Shown here piece by piece: positions 8,489 through 16,799 of a stretch of 64,000 nt of DNA. The notes below the pieces were generated by a model. The model ran no database searches. It saw only the letters and a list, made by a program, of their open reading frames with translations, and was not told where the DNA came from. Position numbers and translations under genes: made by a program. Each line of letters begins with the position of its first letter. Position 1 is the first letter of the stretch. Source of the stretch: Acidimicrobiales bacterium (lineage in GTDB: Bacteria > Actinomycetota > Acidimicrobiia > Acidimicrobiales > MedAcidi-G1); NCBI GenBank assembly GCA_022452035.1, contig JAKURV010000010.1, positions 1-64,000 on the forward strand, in the 5' to 3' direction.

Positions 8489-9310
8489 TCACCGCAACGG
8501 TGTCGCTAGAAGGGCCAGCACCGTGAGGCCAGCCACCACGCGGTAGGCGGCGATCCCCCCGAAGCCCACCCGCACGACGAGGCGCAACACGAGGTGGACG
8601 GCCCACCAACCACTGACCGCCGCGGCCAGGGTGCCGACGGCGAACGGAGCCCACCAACCGGTGGGAACCGACAGGTCGAGAGCCGACACCAGCCCAGCTC
8701 CGGCAATCACCGGCAGGCTCATCAGGAACGCCAATCGGGCCGCCGCCTCCCGCTCCAGGTGCAGGCCCCGGGCCACCGACAGGACGGCTCCGGACCGTGA
8801 CACCCCGGGCTGGAAGGCCAGGCCCTGGGCGACGCCCAGGAAGACCGCCTCGCCGAAGCTCAGGTCGGCGATCCCCCGGTCGCCCGGTCGGCGGTCAGCC
8901 AGCCACAGCACCACCCCGAAGGCGAGGAGGCACACGGCCACCAGCCAGGTGCGATCGCCCAGGTCGGTGGTCGTCCAGAGCACCCCGAGGCCCAGCAGGC
9001 CGGTGGGGACCGCTGTGGCGACCAGCAGGGCCGCCGTGCGACCGTCGCCGGCCAGCGGCCCCCGGACGACCAGCCACCGCAGGCCAGCCCTCCCATAGCG
9101 GACCACGTCGGCGCGCAGGTAGGCCACGGCCCCGACCAGGGTCCCCAGGTGGAGGGCTACATCGAAGGCGTTTTCCAAAGCGTCGTCGCCTCCGAAGTGG
9201 TCCCACCCAAATAACCATTGGACGAGGGCCAGATGCCCGCTGGACGACACGGGGAGGAACTCGGTCAGGCCTTGGACTAGGCCCAGAAGGATGGCGTGGA
9301 GAATCGGCAT
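8489..9310 (-). CDS. uppP: Undecaprenyl-diphosphate phosphatase
   Basis: 273 aa from ATG 9310 (MPILHAILLGLVQGLTEF). An integral membrane phosphatase that regenerates undecaprenyl phosphate for peptidoglycan and confers bacitracin resistance in other bacteria. The two active-site repeats are seen: GLTEFLPVSSSGHL near residue 13 and GLAFQPGVSRSG near 175. About eight hydrophobic segments. It lies 14 nt after pmbA on the same strand, so co-transcription is likely. Confidence 0.95.
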   Translation of the reverse strand: MPILHAILLGLVQGLTEFLPVSSSGHLALVQWLFGWDHFGGDDALENAFDVALHLGTLVGAVAYLRADVVRYGRAGLRWLVVRGPLAGDGRTAALLVATAVPTGLLGLGVLWTTTDLGDRTWLVAVCLLAFGVVLWLADRRPGDRGIADLSFGEAVFLGVAQGLAFQPGVSRSGAVLSVARGLHLEREAAARLAFLMSLPVIAGAGLVSALDLSVPTGWWAPFAVGTLAAAVSGWWAVHLVLRLVVRVGFGGIAAYRVVAGLTVLALLATPLR

Positions 9311-9324
9311 CCGGGTTGACGCAC

Positions 9325-10665
9325 CTACATCCCGGAGACCGTGAGCTCGCCGATAACCAGAGTCACCCCGGCGGCTCGCATGGGCAGCCACCGGACGTCG
9401 TCCCCGATGGCCAACACGTCCAGGAGCATCTTCTGAATGGTCGAGGCGATCGTGAACTCCCGGACCGGCTCGGCCAGCGCTCCGCCACGGATGCGCAGGC
9501 CCTCGGCGCCGGTCGAGAAGTCGCCGCTAACCGCGTTGACCCCCGAGTGAAGGCCGGTGACCCCTTGGACCAGCAGACCGTCGTCAATCGCGGCGATCAG
9601 TTCGGCCGGCGGGCGGTCGCCCCCCGCCACGGCCACCGCCCGGACACCCACGCCGGGCGTCGACGAGTAGCCCCGAACCGCCGAACCAGTGGACACTGTC
9701 CCGGCCCGCCGGGCCGTCTCGCTGTTGTGAACGAACCGCTCCAGACGACCATCGGCCATCAGCACGTTTCGGCGGGTGGCCAGACCCTCGCCGTCGCTCC
9801 CGGTGGCCGTGTGGGCCGCCGAGTCGGTCGGGTCGTCCACCAAGGTCAGCAACGGAGCAGCGACGTCCTCGCCCAACCGGTCGGCAAACAGCGACCGACC
9901 CTTCTGCACCGCCTCGCCGCTGAGGGTTCCTCCCACGATTCCCAGGAACTGGGCACTGACCCACGGATCCAGCACCACAGTCATCCGACCGGAGGGCGGC
10001 TTCACGGCCCCCAGCATCCGGGTGGATCGCTCAGCCGCGTCGGCGGCGGCCTCCTCCACATCGAGGTCAGCCGGCTCCCGCCCCAACGAGAACCCGAAGC
10101 CGGTCTGCGTCTCGCCATCCTGTTCAGCCAACGCATAGGACGACAGGAAGCATCCGGTCTCCCGGCCTGTCACCAGGATCCCGGTCGTGGTGGCCACGGC
10201 GCTCTCCGAGATGGAGTCCGAGTAATCGGCTGACTCCACGCCGCTGATGCGAGGGTCGGCGGCCCGGGTCCGGCGTTCCAGATCCAGGGCCAGAGCCACC
10301 TTGGCCTCGGTCGGGTGGTCAACCAGCGTCGCCCGGTAGAGGTCCAGCTCAGCGGCCTCCACGCCGTCCGGCTCAGCCAAGGCGCAGTGCTCGTCCGGTG
10401 TGGCGAACGTCAAGTTGTCCCTGGCCTCGGCCAGAACCTCGGCCAGGGCGTCTGGATCTAGAGTCCCCGCGTAGGCGAAGCCCTGGCGGCCGTCGCGGAC
10501 TACCCGGACGCCGACCCCCTGGGACTCGGCCGAGGTCAGCGACTCGACCTCACCCTCATAGGCGCGTACCTCGGTCTCCCGCTCGTGGACGACCACCGCC
10601 TCCACCTGCTCGCCCTCGTCGGCCCAGCCGACGATTCGCTCCGCCAGGTCCAACAGCTCGGGCAC
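9325..10665 (-). CDS. pmbA: TldE/PmbA, metalloprotease partner subunit
   Basis: 446 aa if started at GTG 10665, one base after the tldD stop; an in-frame GTG at 10683 would add six residues and overlap tldD. TldD and TldE form a cytosolic protease that degrades unfolded or modified peptides and matures some RiPPs. This subunit has the family fold but no HExxxH motif, as expected for TldE. The C-terminal GVTGLHSGVNAVSGDFSTGAEG is the hallmark. tldD is directly upstream. Confidence 0.92.
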   Translation of the reverse strand: MPELLDLAERIVGWADEGEQVEAVVVHERETEVRAYEGEVESLTSAESQGVGVRVVRDGRQGFAYAGTLDPDALAEVLAEARDNLTFATPDEHCALAEPDGVEAAELDLYRATLVDHPTEAKVALALDLERRTRAADPRISGVESADYSDSISESAVATTTGILVTGRETGCFLSSYALAEQDGETQTGFGFSLGREPADLDVEEAAADAAERSTRMLGAVKPPSGRMTVVLDPWVSAQFLGIVGGTLSGEAVQKGRSLFADRLGEDVAAPLLTLVDDPTDSAAHTATGSDGEGLATRRNVLMADGRLERFVHNSETARRAGTVSTGSAVRGYSSTPGVGVRAVAVAGGDRPPAELIAAIDDGLLVQGVTGLHSGVNAVSGDFSTGAEGLRIRGGALAEPVREFTIASTIQKMLLDVLAIGDDVRWLPMRAAGVTLVIGELTVSGM

Positions 10666-10666
10666 C

Positions 10667-12094
10667 TCAGGCCGCCGTCCCACCCACCGTCAGGCGGGAC
10701 ACCCGCAAGGTCGGTGTCCCGTCTCCGACCGGTACGCCCTGCCCGTCTTTGCCGCAGGTCCCGGGCGACCCCATGGCGAAGTCCCCGGCGATGGCGTCGA
10801 TGTCGAGGAGAACCGCCGGGCCGTTGCCGATGAGGTTGCCCTCCCGGATAGGCGCCGTCAGTCGGCCATCTTCGATCAGGTAGGCCTCGGTCATCCCGAA
10901 CACGAAGTCGCCGGTAGCCGTGTTGACCTGGCCACCACCCAGCTGGGCCACGTACACCCCATGGTCGGTTCCAGCCACGATCTCCTCCGGGTCGTCGTCG
11001 CCAGCCTCCAGGTAGGTATTGGTCATACGGACCATCGGGAGGTACCGGTAGCCCTGGCGGCGGCCATTGCCTGAGCTGTGCCGCCCCTCCTTCCGGGCCC
11101 GCAGGCTGTCCCACATGTAGTCGGTCAACTCACCGTCGCTGATCAGCACGTTGCGTTGGGCAGGCCGGCCCTCGTCGTCGACGGCGTAGCAGCCCCACTC
11201 CCCGGTCATGGTGCCGTCGTCCACCAAGCTGACCCCGGGGGCCGCCACCACCTCGCCTCGCCTCCCGGCGAACACCGAGGCAGACTTGGCGATCAGGTCG
11301 GCCTCCAGGCCGTGCCCGCAGGCCTCGTGAAACAGGACGCCGCCGCCGCCCGGGCCAACGACCACCGGCATCTCACCGCTGGGGGCCGGTACGGCATCCA
11401 ACTTGGTCAGGGCCCGCTCGGCCGCCCGGCGGGCCAGGTCTCCCACGTCGACCCGGTCGAACAACTCGAAGCCCACGGTGTGGCCCACCGATTCGCGGCC
11501 GGTCTGGAGGCCCGAGTCGCCGCTGGCTACGCAGGACACCGAGAACAGGGTCCGGACTTGGCGGTCCCCGGTCAGTAGGCCCTCGCTATTGGCGATCTGG
11601 ATTCGTCGTTGACTGTCGGCGTAGCGGGCCGTGACCTGTGTGATGGCACCATCTCGGGCCCGGGCCGCCTCGTTGGCCTCGGCCAGCAACGCCACCTTTC
11701 GGTCCTTGGCCACGTCGGACGGAAGAACCTCCACCACGGCCGATGGCGGACCTGACGGCCTGTCGAGGACCACCTCGCGCACTCCTCCACCCCCACCCCG
11801 TGCAGCGGCTGAGGCAGCCGCCGAGGCGGCCCGCAGGCTGGTCGGCGACAGGTCGGCTGTGTGGGCGAACCCGGTGGTCTCCCCAACCACCACCCGGATC
11901 CCGGCACCCCGGTCCCGGCCACTAGCCATCTCCTCGATGCGGCCGTCGTCGAGGAGCGCCGAGGTTGACCTCCGGTCCTCCACGAACACCTCGGCGAACT
12001 CACCTCCCGTGGCCAGCGCCTCGCCTAAAACGTCCTGCAGTAGTCGGGGGTCCACCATCGGCTCGATCCCCGCCCCAGCGATCCGGTCCTTCAT
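10667..12094 (-). CDS. tldD: TldD zinc metalloprotease
   Basis: 475 aa, ATG start with GGAGG five bases upstream. The catalytic subunit of TldD-TldE. HEACGH (HExxxH, near residue 258) and the downstream conserved region are intact, and the C-terminal GTCGKDGQGVPV is diagnostic. Residues 95-105 form a Gly/Ala-rich insert. It forms an operon with pmbA and probably uppP. No RiPP precursor or biosynthetic gene is nearby, so housekeeping proteolysis is more likely. Confidence 0.95.
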   Translation of the reverse strand: MKDRIAGAGIEPMVDPRLLQDVLGEALATGGEFAEVFVEDRRSTSALLDDGRIEEMASGRDRGAGIRVVVGETTGFAHTADLSPTSLRAASAAASAAARGGGGGVREVVLDRPSGPPSAVVEVLPSDVAKDRKVALLAEANEAARARDGAITQVTARYADSQRRIQIANSEGLLTGDRQVRTLFSVSCVASGDSGLQTGRESVGHTVGFELFDRVDVGDLARRAAERALTKLDAVPAPSGEMPVVVGPGGGGVLFHEACGHGLEADLIAKSASVFAGRRGEVVAAPGVSLVDDGTMTGEWGCYAVDDEGRPAQRNVLISDGELTDYMWDSLRARKEGRHSSGNGRRQGYRYLPMVRMTNTYLEAGDDDPEEIVAGTDHGVYVAQLGGGQVNTATGDFVFGMTEAYLIEDGRLTAPIREGNLIGNGPAVLLDIDAIAGDFAMGSPGTCGKDGQGVPVGDGTPTLRVSRLTVGGTAA

Positions 12095-12132
12095 CTACGC
12101 CTCCGTCTCATCTCTCCGCCAGCCGGCCGGTC

Positions 12133-12161
12133 TTCACCGACTCAGGGCGGATGCGTAGGGT
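12133..12161 (+). promoter_or_regulatory. Promoter TTCACC-17-TAGGGT for the hot-dog thioesterase
   Basis: -35-like TTCACC (12133-12138), 17-bp spacer, -10 TAGGGT (12156-12161), then six bases to GTG 12168. One of few cases here with a plausible -35. Confidence 0.55.
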
Positions 12162-12167
12162 ACCGCT

Positions 12168-12557
12168 GTGCCCCCGATGCCTGGGTTGCGCGGCCTGGCC
12201 GTGCTTACCGTCACCGATGCCGACACGGCCGTCGCCCTGCGATCCGGCGAGGTCCCGACACTGGCTACGCCGCGCCTGGTCGCCCTGTTGGAAGAGGCCA
12301 CGGTGTCCGCTCTGGACGGCTACCTCGGCAAGGGAGAGACCAGCGTCGGCATGCGGGTCCACATCGACCATCTGGCCCCGTCGGCCCCCGGCAGCCTGGT
12401 GGACGCCGAAGTCGTGCTGGAGGCCGTGGAGGGCCGACGACTGACATTCGCCGGCACGGCCCGGGTCGGCGACGACGTAGTGGCCAGGGCCACCATCGTC
12501 CGGGTGGTCGTGGAGACCGACCGGTTCCTGGACCGAGTGACCGGTGGGGCCGGCTGA
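12168..12557 (+). CDS. FlK-like hot-dog thioesterase
   Basis: 129 aa, GTG start set by a -10 at six bases; an ATG at 12177 is the alternative. The sequence follows the fluoroacetyl-CoA thioesterase (FlK) family: TPRLVALLEEA helix, GETSVGMRVHIDHLAPSAPG strand region with the conserved His, then a hydrophobic C-terminal beta sheet. The true substrate is an unknown acyl-CoA; the family name does not imply fluoroacetate. The stop overlaps the next gene by 14 nt. Confidence 0.8.
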   Translation: MPPMPGLRGLAVLTVTDADTAVALRSGEVPTLATPRLVALLEEATVSALDGYLGKGETSVGMRVHIDHLAPSAPGSLVDAEVVLEAVEGRRLTFAGTARVGDDVVARATIVRVVVETDRFLDRVTGGAG

Positions 12558-13389
12558 CATCGGGCCCGACGGGCACCGGGTGCTGTCGACCGGACGGTCG
12601 GGCCTCCGCCGGTCCGGAGAACCGGGAACCGGGCTTCACTGGTGGGCCGAGGTGGCCCTCGTCCTGGCCTTCTACGCCGTCTACTCAGCCATCCGGAACC
12701 TCTTCGGTTCCGAATCGGTGGAGCCCGCGGTCGCCCTGGCCAACGCCGAACGGGTCATTGACCTAGAGCGGGCACTGGGCCTCTACAGGGAGCCGGGAAT
12801 CCAGGCTGCCTTCCTGGACCACAAATGGTTCATCCAATTCTGGAACCTCTTCTACGGGACGTTCCACTTCGGGCTGACCATCTTCGCCCTGGTCTGGGTC
12901 TACCGGCGGTTCCCTCACCTGTACGCCCGGCACCGGTCCACCTTCCTGTGCACCACGGGGTTGGCCCTAGTCGGGTTCAGCCTCTTCCCCCTGATGCCGC
13001 CTCGGTTGCTGTCGGACTGCGGGGAGTTCGGGGCCTGCCTGGCGTCCCTCCACCCCTACGTGGACACGGTGGCCGACGTCGGCGGCCTCTGGTCGTTCGA
13101 CTCGGGGACCATGCAACGGGTCTCCAACCAATACGCCGCCATGCCAAGCCTGCACTTCGCCTGGGCTACCTGGTGCATGCTGGCGCTCTGGCCCACTCTG
13201 CGCACCCGGGCCTCTCGGGCCCTGATTGCCGCCTACCCGTTGGCCACCCTCTTCGCCGTGGTGGTGACGGGTAACCACTTCTGGATCGACGCCGTGGGTG
13301 GCCTGGTAGTGCTGGCCGCCGGCCAGGTCCTGTCTGGCCTGCTAGTGGCCGGTTGGCGCCGCTGGCGGTCGGCCGTCGAGGCCCGTTAA
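12544..13389 (+). CDS. PAP2-superfamily membrane phosphatase/transferase (AUR1-like)
   Basis: 281 aa, GTG start overlapping the preceding gene. About six membrane segments. The PAP2 catalytic parts are split as in inositol phosphorylceramide synthase-like enzymes: LFPLMPPRLL, then YAAMPSLHFAWATW (SxH motif) and TGNHFWIDAVGG (HxxxxD). It should dephosphorylate or exchange head groups on a lipid phosphate at the membrane. The substrate is unknown; coupling to a hot-dog thioesterase suggests lipid metabolism. Confidence 0.85.
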   Translation: MGPADIGPDGHRVLSTGRSGLRRSGEPGTGLHWWAEVALVLAFYAVYSAIRNLFGSESVEPAVALANAERVIDLERALGLYREPGIQAAFLDHKWFIQFWNLFYGTFHFGLTIFALVWVYRRFPHLYARHRSTFLCTTGLALVGFSLFPLMPPRLLSDCGEFGACLASLHPYVDTVADVGGLWSFDSGTMQRVSNQYAAMPSLHFAWATWCMLALWPTLRTRASRALIAAYPLATLFAVVVTGNHFWIDAVGGLVVLAAGQVLSGLLVAGWRRWRSAVEAR

Positions 13390-13401
13390 CCGGCTCCCGC
13401 C

Positions 13402-13430
13402 GGGTGTCAACGTGACACCCCGGCTACCGT
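13402..13430 (+). promoter_or_regulatory. dxs promoter: palindromic operator candidate plus -10 TACCGT
   Basis: GGGTGTCA (13402-13409), ACG, TGACACCC (13413-13420) is a perfect 8-bp inverted repeat, 4 nt before TACCGT (13425-13430). That places it in the -35/-10 spacer of a promoter with a ~60-nt leader to the dxs ATG. It may bind a dimeric repressor; it could also act as a terminator for the upstream gene. Confidence 0.5.
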
Positions 13431-13495
13431 GTCCTCCTTGGTTCCGTCCCGGAGCCCCCGTCCCGACCCGGCCCCGCCGATAGGCCTGAGCGCCC

Positions 13496-15328
13496 ATGCG
13501 ACTCGACTCCATACGGACCCCCGCCGACCTCCGCGATCTCGAGCTCGAGGAGCTCACCGGCCTGGCCGCCGAGATCCGGCAGCGGATCGTGGACACTGTG
13601 GGCCAGACCGGAGGCCACCTGGGCTCCAACCTCGGTGTCGTCGAGCTGACCCTGGCCCTCCACCGGGTTTTCAGCAGCCCCCGGGACGCCATCCTCTGGG
13701 ACACCGGGCACCAGACCTATGTCCACAAACTGCTGACCGGTCGGGTCGACCGGTTCGACGGCCTCCGCCAGGCCGGCCGGCTGTCGGGCTACCCGTCACG
13801 CGACGAGTCGGGCCACGACTGGATCGAGAACTCGCACGCCTCGACCGTGCTGTCCTACGCCCACGGCCTTGCTACGGCCCAGGCGGTCACTGGCGGAAAC
13901 CGACGAGTGGTCGCGGTGATCGGCGACGGGTCCATGACCGGGGGCATGGCCTTCGAGGGGCTCAACAACCTGGGTCACAGCGGCCTGAAGGTCACCGTGG
14001 TGCTGAACGACAACGGCCGGTCGTACGCCCCGACTGTGGGCCGCCTATCCGAGAGCCTCATCCGGATCCGCTCCAACCCCATCTACATGCGCCGACAGCG
14101 TCGCCTGGAGGACCTAGCCGAGCACCTCCCGTGGGTCGGTGAGCTAGTCGAGCGGGGAATCAGCGCCACCAAGGCGGCCATCCGGGACATGTTCGAGCCC
14201 ACGGCCTTCTTCGAAGCGCTCGGGGTCCACTACCTGGGCCCCTTCGACGGACACGACATCGCCGAGATGGAGGATGCCCTAGCCAACGCCATCGAGTTCG
14301 ACGGCCCAGTCTTGGTCCATGTGCTGACTCAGAAAGGCCGAGGCCACGGACCGGCAGAGCAGGACCCCATCAAGCACATGCACGACACGGGAGGCGTCAA
14401 GCCGGGTAGTTACACGGCGGCCTTCACCGAGTCGCTCCTCAAGGCCGCCGAGTCGAGGCCCGAGGTGGTGGCCGTCACGGCCGCCATGCCGGACTCCACC
14501 GGCCTCCTGCCGTTCCGCGAGCGGTTCGGCGACCGGTGCTTCGACGTGGGCATCGCAGAGCAGCATGCGGTGACGGCGGCGGCCGGGATGGCCATGGGTG
14601 GGCTCCGCCCTGTGGTGGCCCTCTACGCGACGTTCTTAAGCCGGGCCTTCGACCAGGCCAACCTGGACGTCGGCCTGCATGGCCTGCCCGTGGTGTTCTG
14701 CCTGGATCGGGCGGGGATTACCGGCGACGACGGCCCGTCGCACCACGGCGTGCTGGACATCGTCCTGCTATCCAAGGTCCCCGGCATGACGATCCTGGCG
14801 CCTTCCTCCTACCAGGAGGTCCAGCAGATGCTAGAAGACGCCCTGGCCATCACCGACGGGCCGGTGGCCATCCGTTGGCCCAAGACTCCGGCACCCCACG
14901 TCGGCTGGGACGAGGTGGGTCGTGGCCTGTCGGCCCGCCGAGTGGTCGAGGCCACCGGCGACCGGACGGTGTGTCTGCTAGGAGCCGGCAAGATGCTGGC
15001 CGCTGCCCAACAGGCGGCCGACCTGCTGGCCGCCGAGGGCGTGGACGCCTCGGTTTGGGACCCGCGCTGCGTCTGCCCGTTGGATCCCGAGATGCTGGAA
15101 GACGCGGCGAGACACCGGCTGGTGGTCACCGTCGAGGACGGCTTCCGGGAGGGCGGCTTCGGCTCCGCTGTGCTGGACGACCTGGCCCGACGGTCCCCGA
15201 GCACCGAGGTGGAGGTGCTGGGCGTACCGGTAGCCCACCACGCCCACGGTGCGGCGGACGACCTGCTGGCCTCGTTCGGCCTGAACGGCCCGGGAGTGGC
15301 CGAAAGCGTCCGTAGGCGGCTGGGCTGA
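13496..15328 (+). CDS. dxs: 1-deoxy-D-xylulose-5-phosphate synthase
   Basis: 610 aa, ATG start. A ThDP-dependent condensation of pyruvate and glyceraldehyde-3-phosphate, entry to the MEP isoprenoid pathway. The ThDP/Mg motif is GDGSMTGGMAFEGLNNLG near residue 142, preceded by WIENSHASTVLSYAHG. The transketolase pyrimidine domain (DVGIAEQHAVTAAAGMAMGG) and the C-terminal domain are complete. Slightly shorter than the usual 620-640. Confidence 0.97.
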   Translation: MRLDSIRTPADLRDLELEELTGLAAEIRQRIVDTVGQTGGHLGSNLGVVELTLALHRVFSSPRDAILWDTGHQTYVHKLLTGRVDRFDGLRQAGRLSGYPSRDESGHDWIENSHASTVLSYAHGLATAQAVTGGNRRVVAVIGDGSMTGGMAFEGLNNLGHSGLKVTVVLNDNGRSYAPTVGRLSESLIRIRSNPIYMRRQRRLEDLAEHLPWVGELVERGISATKAAIRDMFEPTAFFEALGVHYLGPFDGHDIAEMEDALANAIEFDGPVLVHVLTQKGRGHGPAEQDPIKHMHDTGGVKPGSYTAAFTESLLKAAESRPEVVAVTAAMPDSTGLLPFRERFGDRCFDVGIAEQHAVTAAAGMAMGGLRPVVALYATFLSRAFDQANLDVGLHGLPVVFCLDRAGITGDDGPSHHGVLDIVLLSKVPGMTILAPSSYQEVQQMLEDALAITDGPVAIRWPKTPAPHVGWDEVGRGLSARRVVEATGDRTVCLLGAGKMLAAAQQAADLLAAEGVDASVWDPRCVCPLDPEMLEDAARHRLVVTVEDGFREGGFGSAVLDDLARRSPSTEVEVLGVPVAHHAHGAADDLLASFGLNGPGVAESVRRRLG

Positions 15329-15330
15329 TC

Positions 15331-15343
15331 CGGTCGTCGACCG
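15331..15343. terminator. Short hairpin between convergent dxs and nfu gene
   Basis: CGGTCG-T-CGACCG palindrome in the 16-bp gap between the two stop codons. Short and without a T-run; a weak bidirectional terminator candidate. Confidence 0.35.
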
Positions 15344-15344
15344 C

Positions 15345-15989
15345 TCAGGTGAAGAAGGGGTTGTCGCCCGCCGCGTGGTCTGTGGCGTCGACCACTTCAG
15401 TGATCTCTGGGATGGCTTCCAGAATGGCCCGTTGAATTCCCTCAGTGAGGGTGGCCTGGCTCATAGCGCATCCCTGGCAGCCGCCGCCCATAGTCACGTA
15501 AGCCGTGTGGCCCTCGACGCCGACCAGGGTGGCGAAACCGCCATGGGAAGCCAGCATCGGGTTGACGTTCTGGTCCAGGAGCTGGGTGATCCGCTCCGGA
15601 ACCTCGCCTTCCAGGACCAGTTCGCCGACGTCGCCCAACGGGTTGGGTCGGTTCGGGTTGCGGATGACCAGGCCGCCCTGCACCGGGTTGCTCGGCAGAT
15701 CGAGGGTGGCCCCGGCCAGCTTCGACTGGCTCTCGTCGCCTACCGCGAACTCCAGGCCGCCGAACTCCCACCGGTGGCAGCCGTCGGGCAACTCAGAGAT
15801 GGGTGTGAAGGCCAGGTCGTAGACATAGTCGACGCCAGACACGCCGGTCACGTCGATCTGTAGGGCCAGGGAGGCCGGCTCGTCCTCGCCGGCACGGACT
15901 TCGAGCACCTTGGCCAGGGCGGCCTCGGTGACCGAGATGACCGGCTCGTCGGTGGACGGTGCGGCGTCGAGAGTGGTCTGGTCGCTCAT
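15345..15989 (-). CDS. nfuA: NfuA-like Fe-S cluster carrier
   Basis: 214 aa, ATG start. The N-terminal ~110 residues are a degenerate A-type scaffold domain (ISVTEAALAKVLEV, ALQIDVTGVSGVDYVYDL). The C-terminal NifU domain carries GGGCQGCAMSQATLTEG, whose CxxC binds a cluster at the dimer interface. It should deliver [4Fe-4S] clusters to apo-enzymes; MoaA and the Cas4-like nuclease in this window are possible clients (inference). -10 TAGCCT is six bases upstream. Confidence 0.9.
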   Translation of the reverse strand: MSDQTTLDAAPSTDEPVISVTEAALAKVLEVRAGEDEPASLALQIDVTGVSGVDYVYDLAFTPISELPDGCHRWEFGGLEFAVGDESQSKLAGATLDLPSNPVQGGLVIRNPNRPNPLGDVGELVLEGEVPERITQLLDQNVNPMLASHGGFATLVGVEGHTAYVTMGGGCQGCAMSQATLTEGIQRAILEAIPEITEVVDATDHAAGDNPFFT

Positions 15990-15995
15990 GTCCTA

Positions 15996-16001
15996 AGGCT
16001 A
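15996..16001 (-). promoter_or_regulatory. -10 TAGCCT for nfuA
   Basis: Six-base gap to ATG 15989. It diverges from the crotonase promoter in a 70-bp gap. Confidence 0.55.
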
Positions 16002-16046
16002 CCGGCTTGTACTGGGCACACTTCGATGGCCCCCACGTTGCACCGG

Positions 16047-16052
16047 TAGGTT
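16047..16052 (+). promoter_or_regulatory. -10 TAGGTT for the crotonase gene
   Basis: Seven-base gap to ATG 16060: leaderless pattern. Confidence 0.55.
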
Positions 16053-16059
16053 CTCGGAT

Positions 16060-16776
16060 ATGACCGACTCCTCCTCCGCCCCTGCCGTGGTCTCCGTCCG
16101 CCGAGACGGGGACGTGGCCATAATCGACCTCGACGACGGCAAGGCGAACGCCCTTGGACACGAGACCATCGCCGCCCTGCTGGCCTCCCTCGACCAGGTG
16201 GAGGCCGACGGAGCTGACGCCGTGGTGCTGGCCGGCCGGCCGGGCCGTTTCTCGGCCGGCTTCGACCTGACCGTGATGCAGGCGGGCCCGGCCGAGGCAC
16301 AGGCAATGCTGAAAGCCGGGGTAGACCTGTTCCTCCGGCTGTATCTGTTTCCCCGGCCCGTGGTGGCGGCCTGCACCGGGCACGCCATCGCCGCCGGCGC
16401 CATCCTCTTGTTGTCGAGTGACGTACGCGTCGGGGCGGCCGGTGAGTTCAAGGTCGGCCTGCCCGAGGTCACCATCGGTATGCCGCTCCCGTTCTTCGCC
16501 ACGGAGTTGGCCCGAGACCGCGTCTCCAAGCGGCACTACGCGCAGGTCATCCTGGGCCGGATGACCGACCCGGCCGCCGCGGTGGACGTCGGGTTCCTCG
16601 ACGAGGTGGTCGATCCCGACGATGTCGTGGAGGTGGCTCTGGACCGGGCTCGGGCCCTGACCGGGGTCAGCCGGGGCGGGCTGGTGCGCACCCGGGTGAC
16701 GTCTCGGGGGGCGGTGGCAGATGCGATCCGTGCCGGCCTGGAGGACGACCTCGCCCATTTCAACGTCGAAGGCTGA
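16060..16776 (+). CDS. Crotonase-fold protein (enoyl-CoA hydratase/isomerase family)
   Basis: 238 aa, ATG start. The oxyanion-hole segments GRPGRFSAGFDLTVMQ and CTGHAIAAGAILLLSSDVRVG are present, so an acyl-CoA thioester is the likely ligand. The first catalytic Glu of hydratases has a counterpart in GLPEVTIGMP. The position of the second (as in SLAMEMVLTG of rat crotonase) falls on non-acidic residues (RHYAQVILG), so ordinary hydratase activity is doubtful; an isomerase or other crotonase reaction is possible. 23 nt upstream of cpfC. Confidence 0.85.
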   Translation: MTDSSSAPAVVSVRRDGDVAIIDLDDGKANALGHETIAALLASLDQVEADGADAVVLAGRPGRFSAGFDLTVMQAGPAEAQAMLKAGVDLFLRLYLFPRPVVAACTGHAIAAGAILLLSSDVRVGAAGEFKVGLPEVTIGMPLPFFATELARDRVSKRHYAQVILGRMTDPAAAVDVGFLDEVVDPDDVVEVALDRARALTGVSRGGLVRTRVTSRGAVADAIRAGLEDDLAHFNVEG

Positions 16777-16799
16777 GCGGTCAGGGCGCAGCACTGACC

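Noticed and set aside
8797-10233. Long open frame of 478 codons on the plus strand
   Set aside because: It is antisense to uppP and pmbA, which have clear family motifs; high GC keeps reverse frames open.
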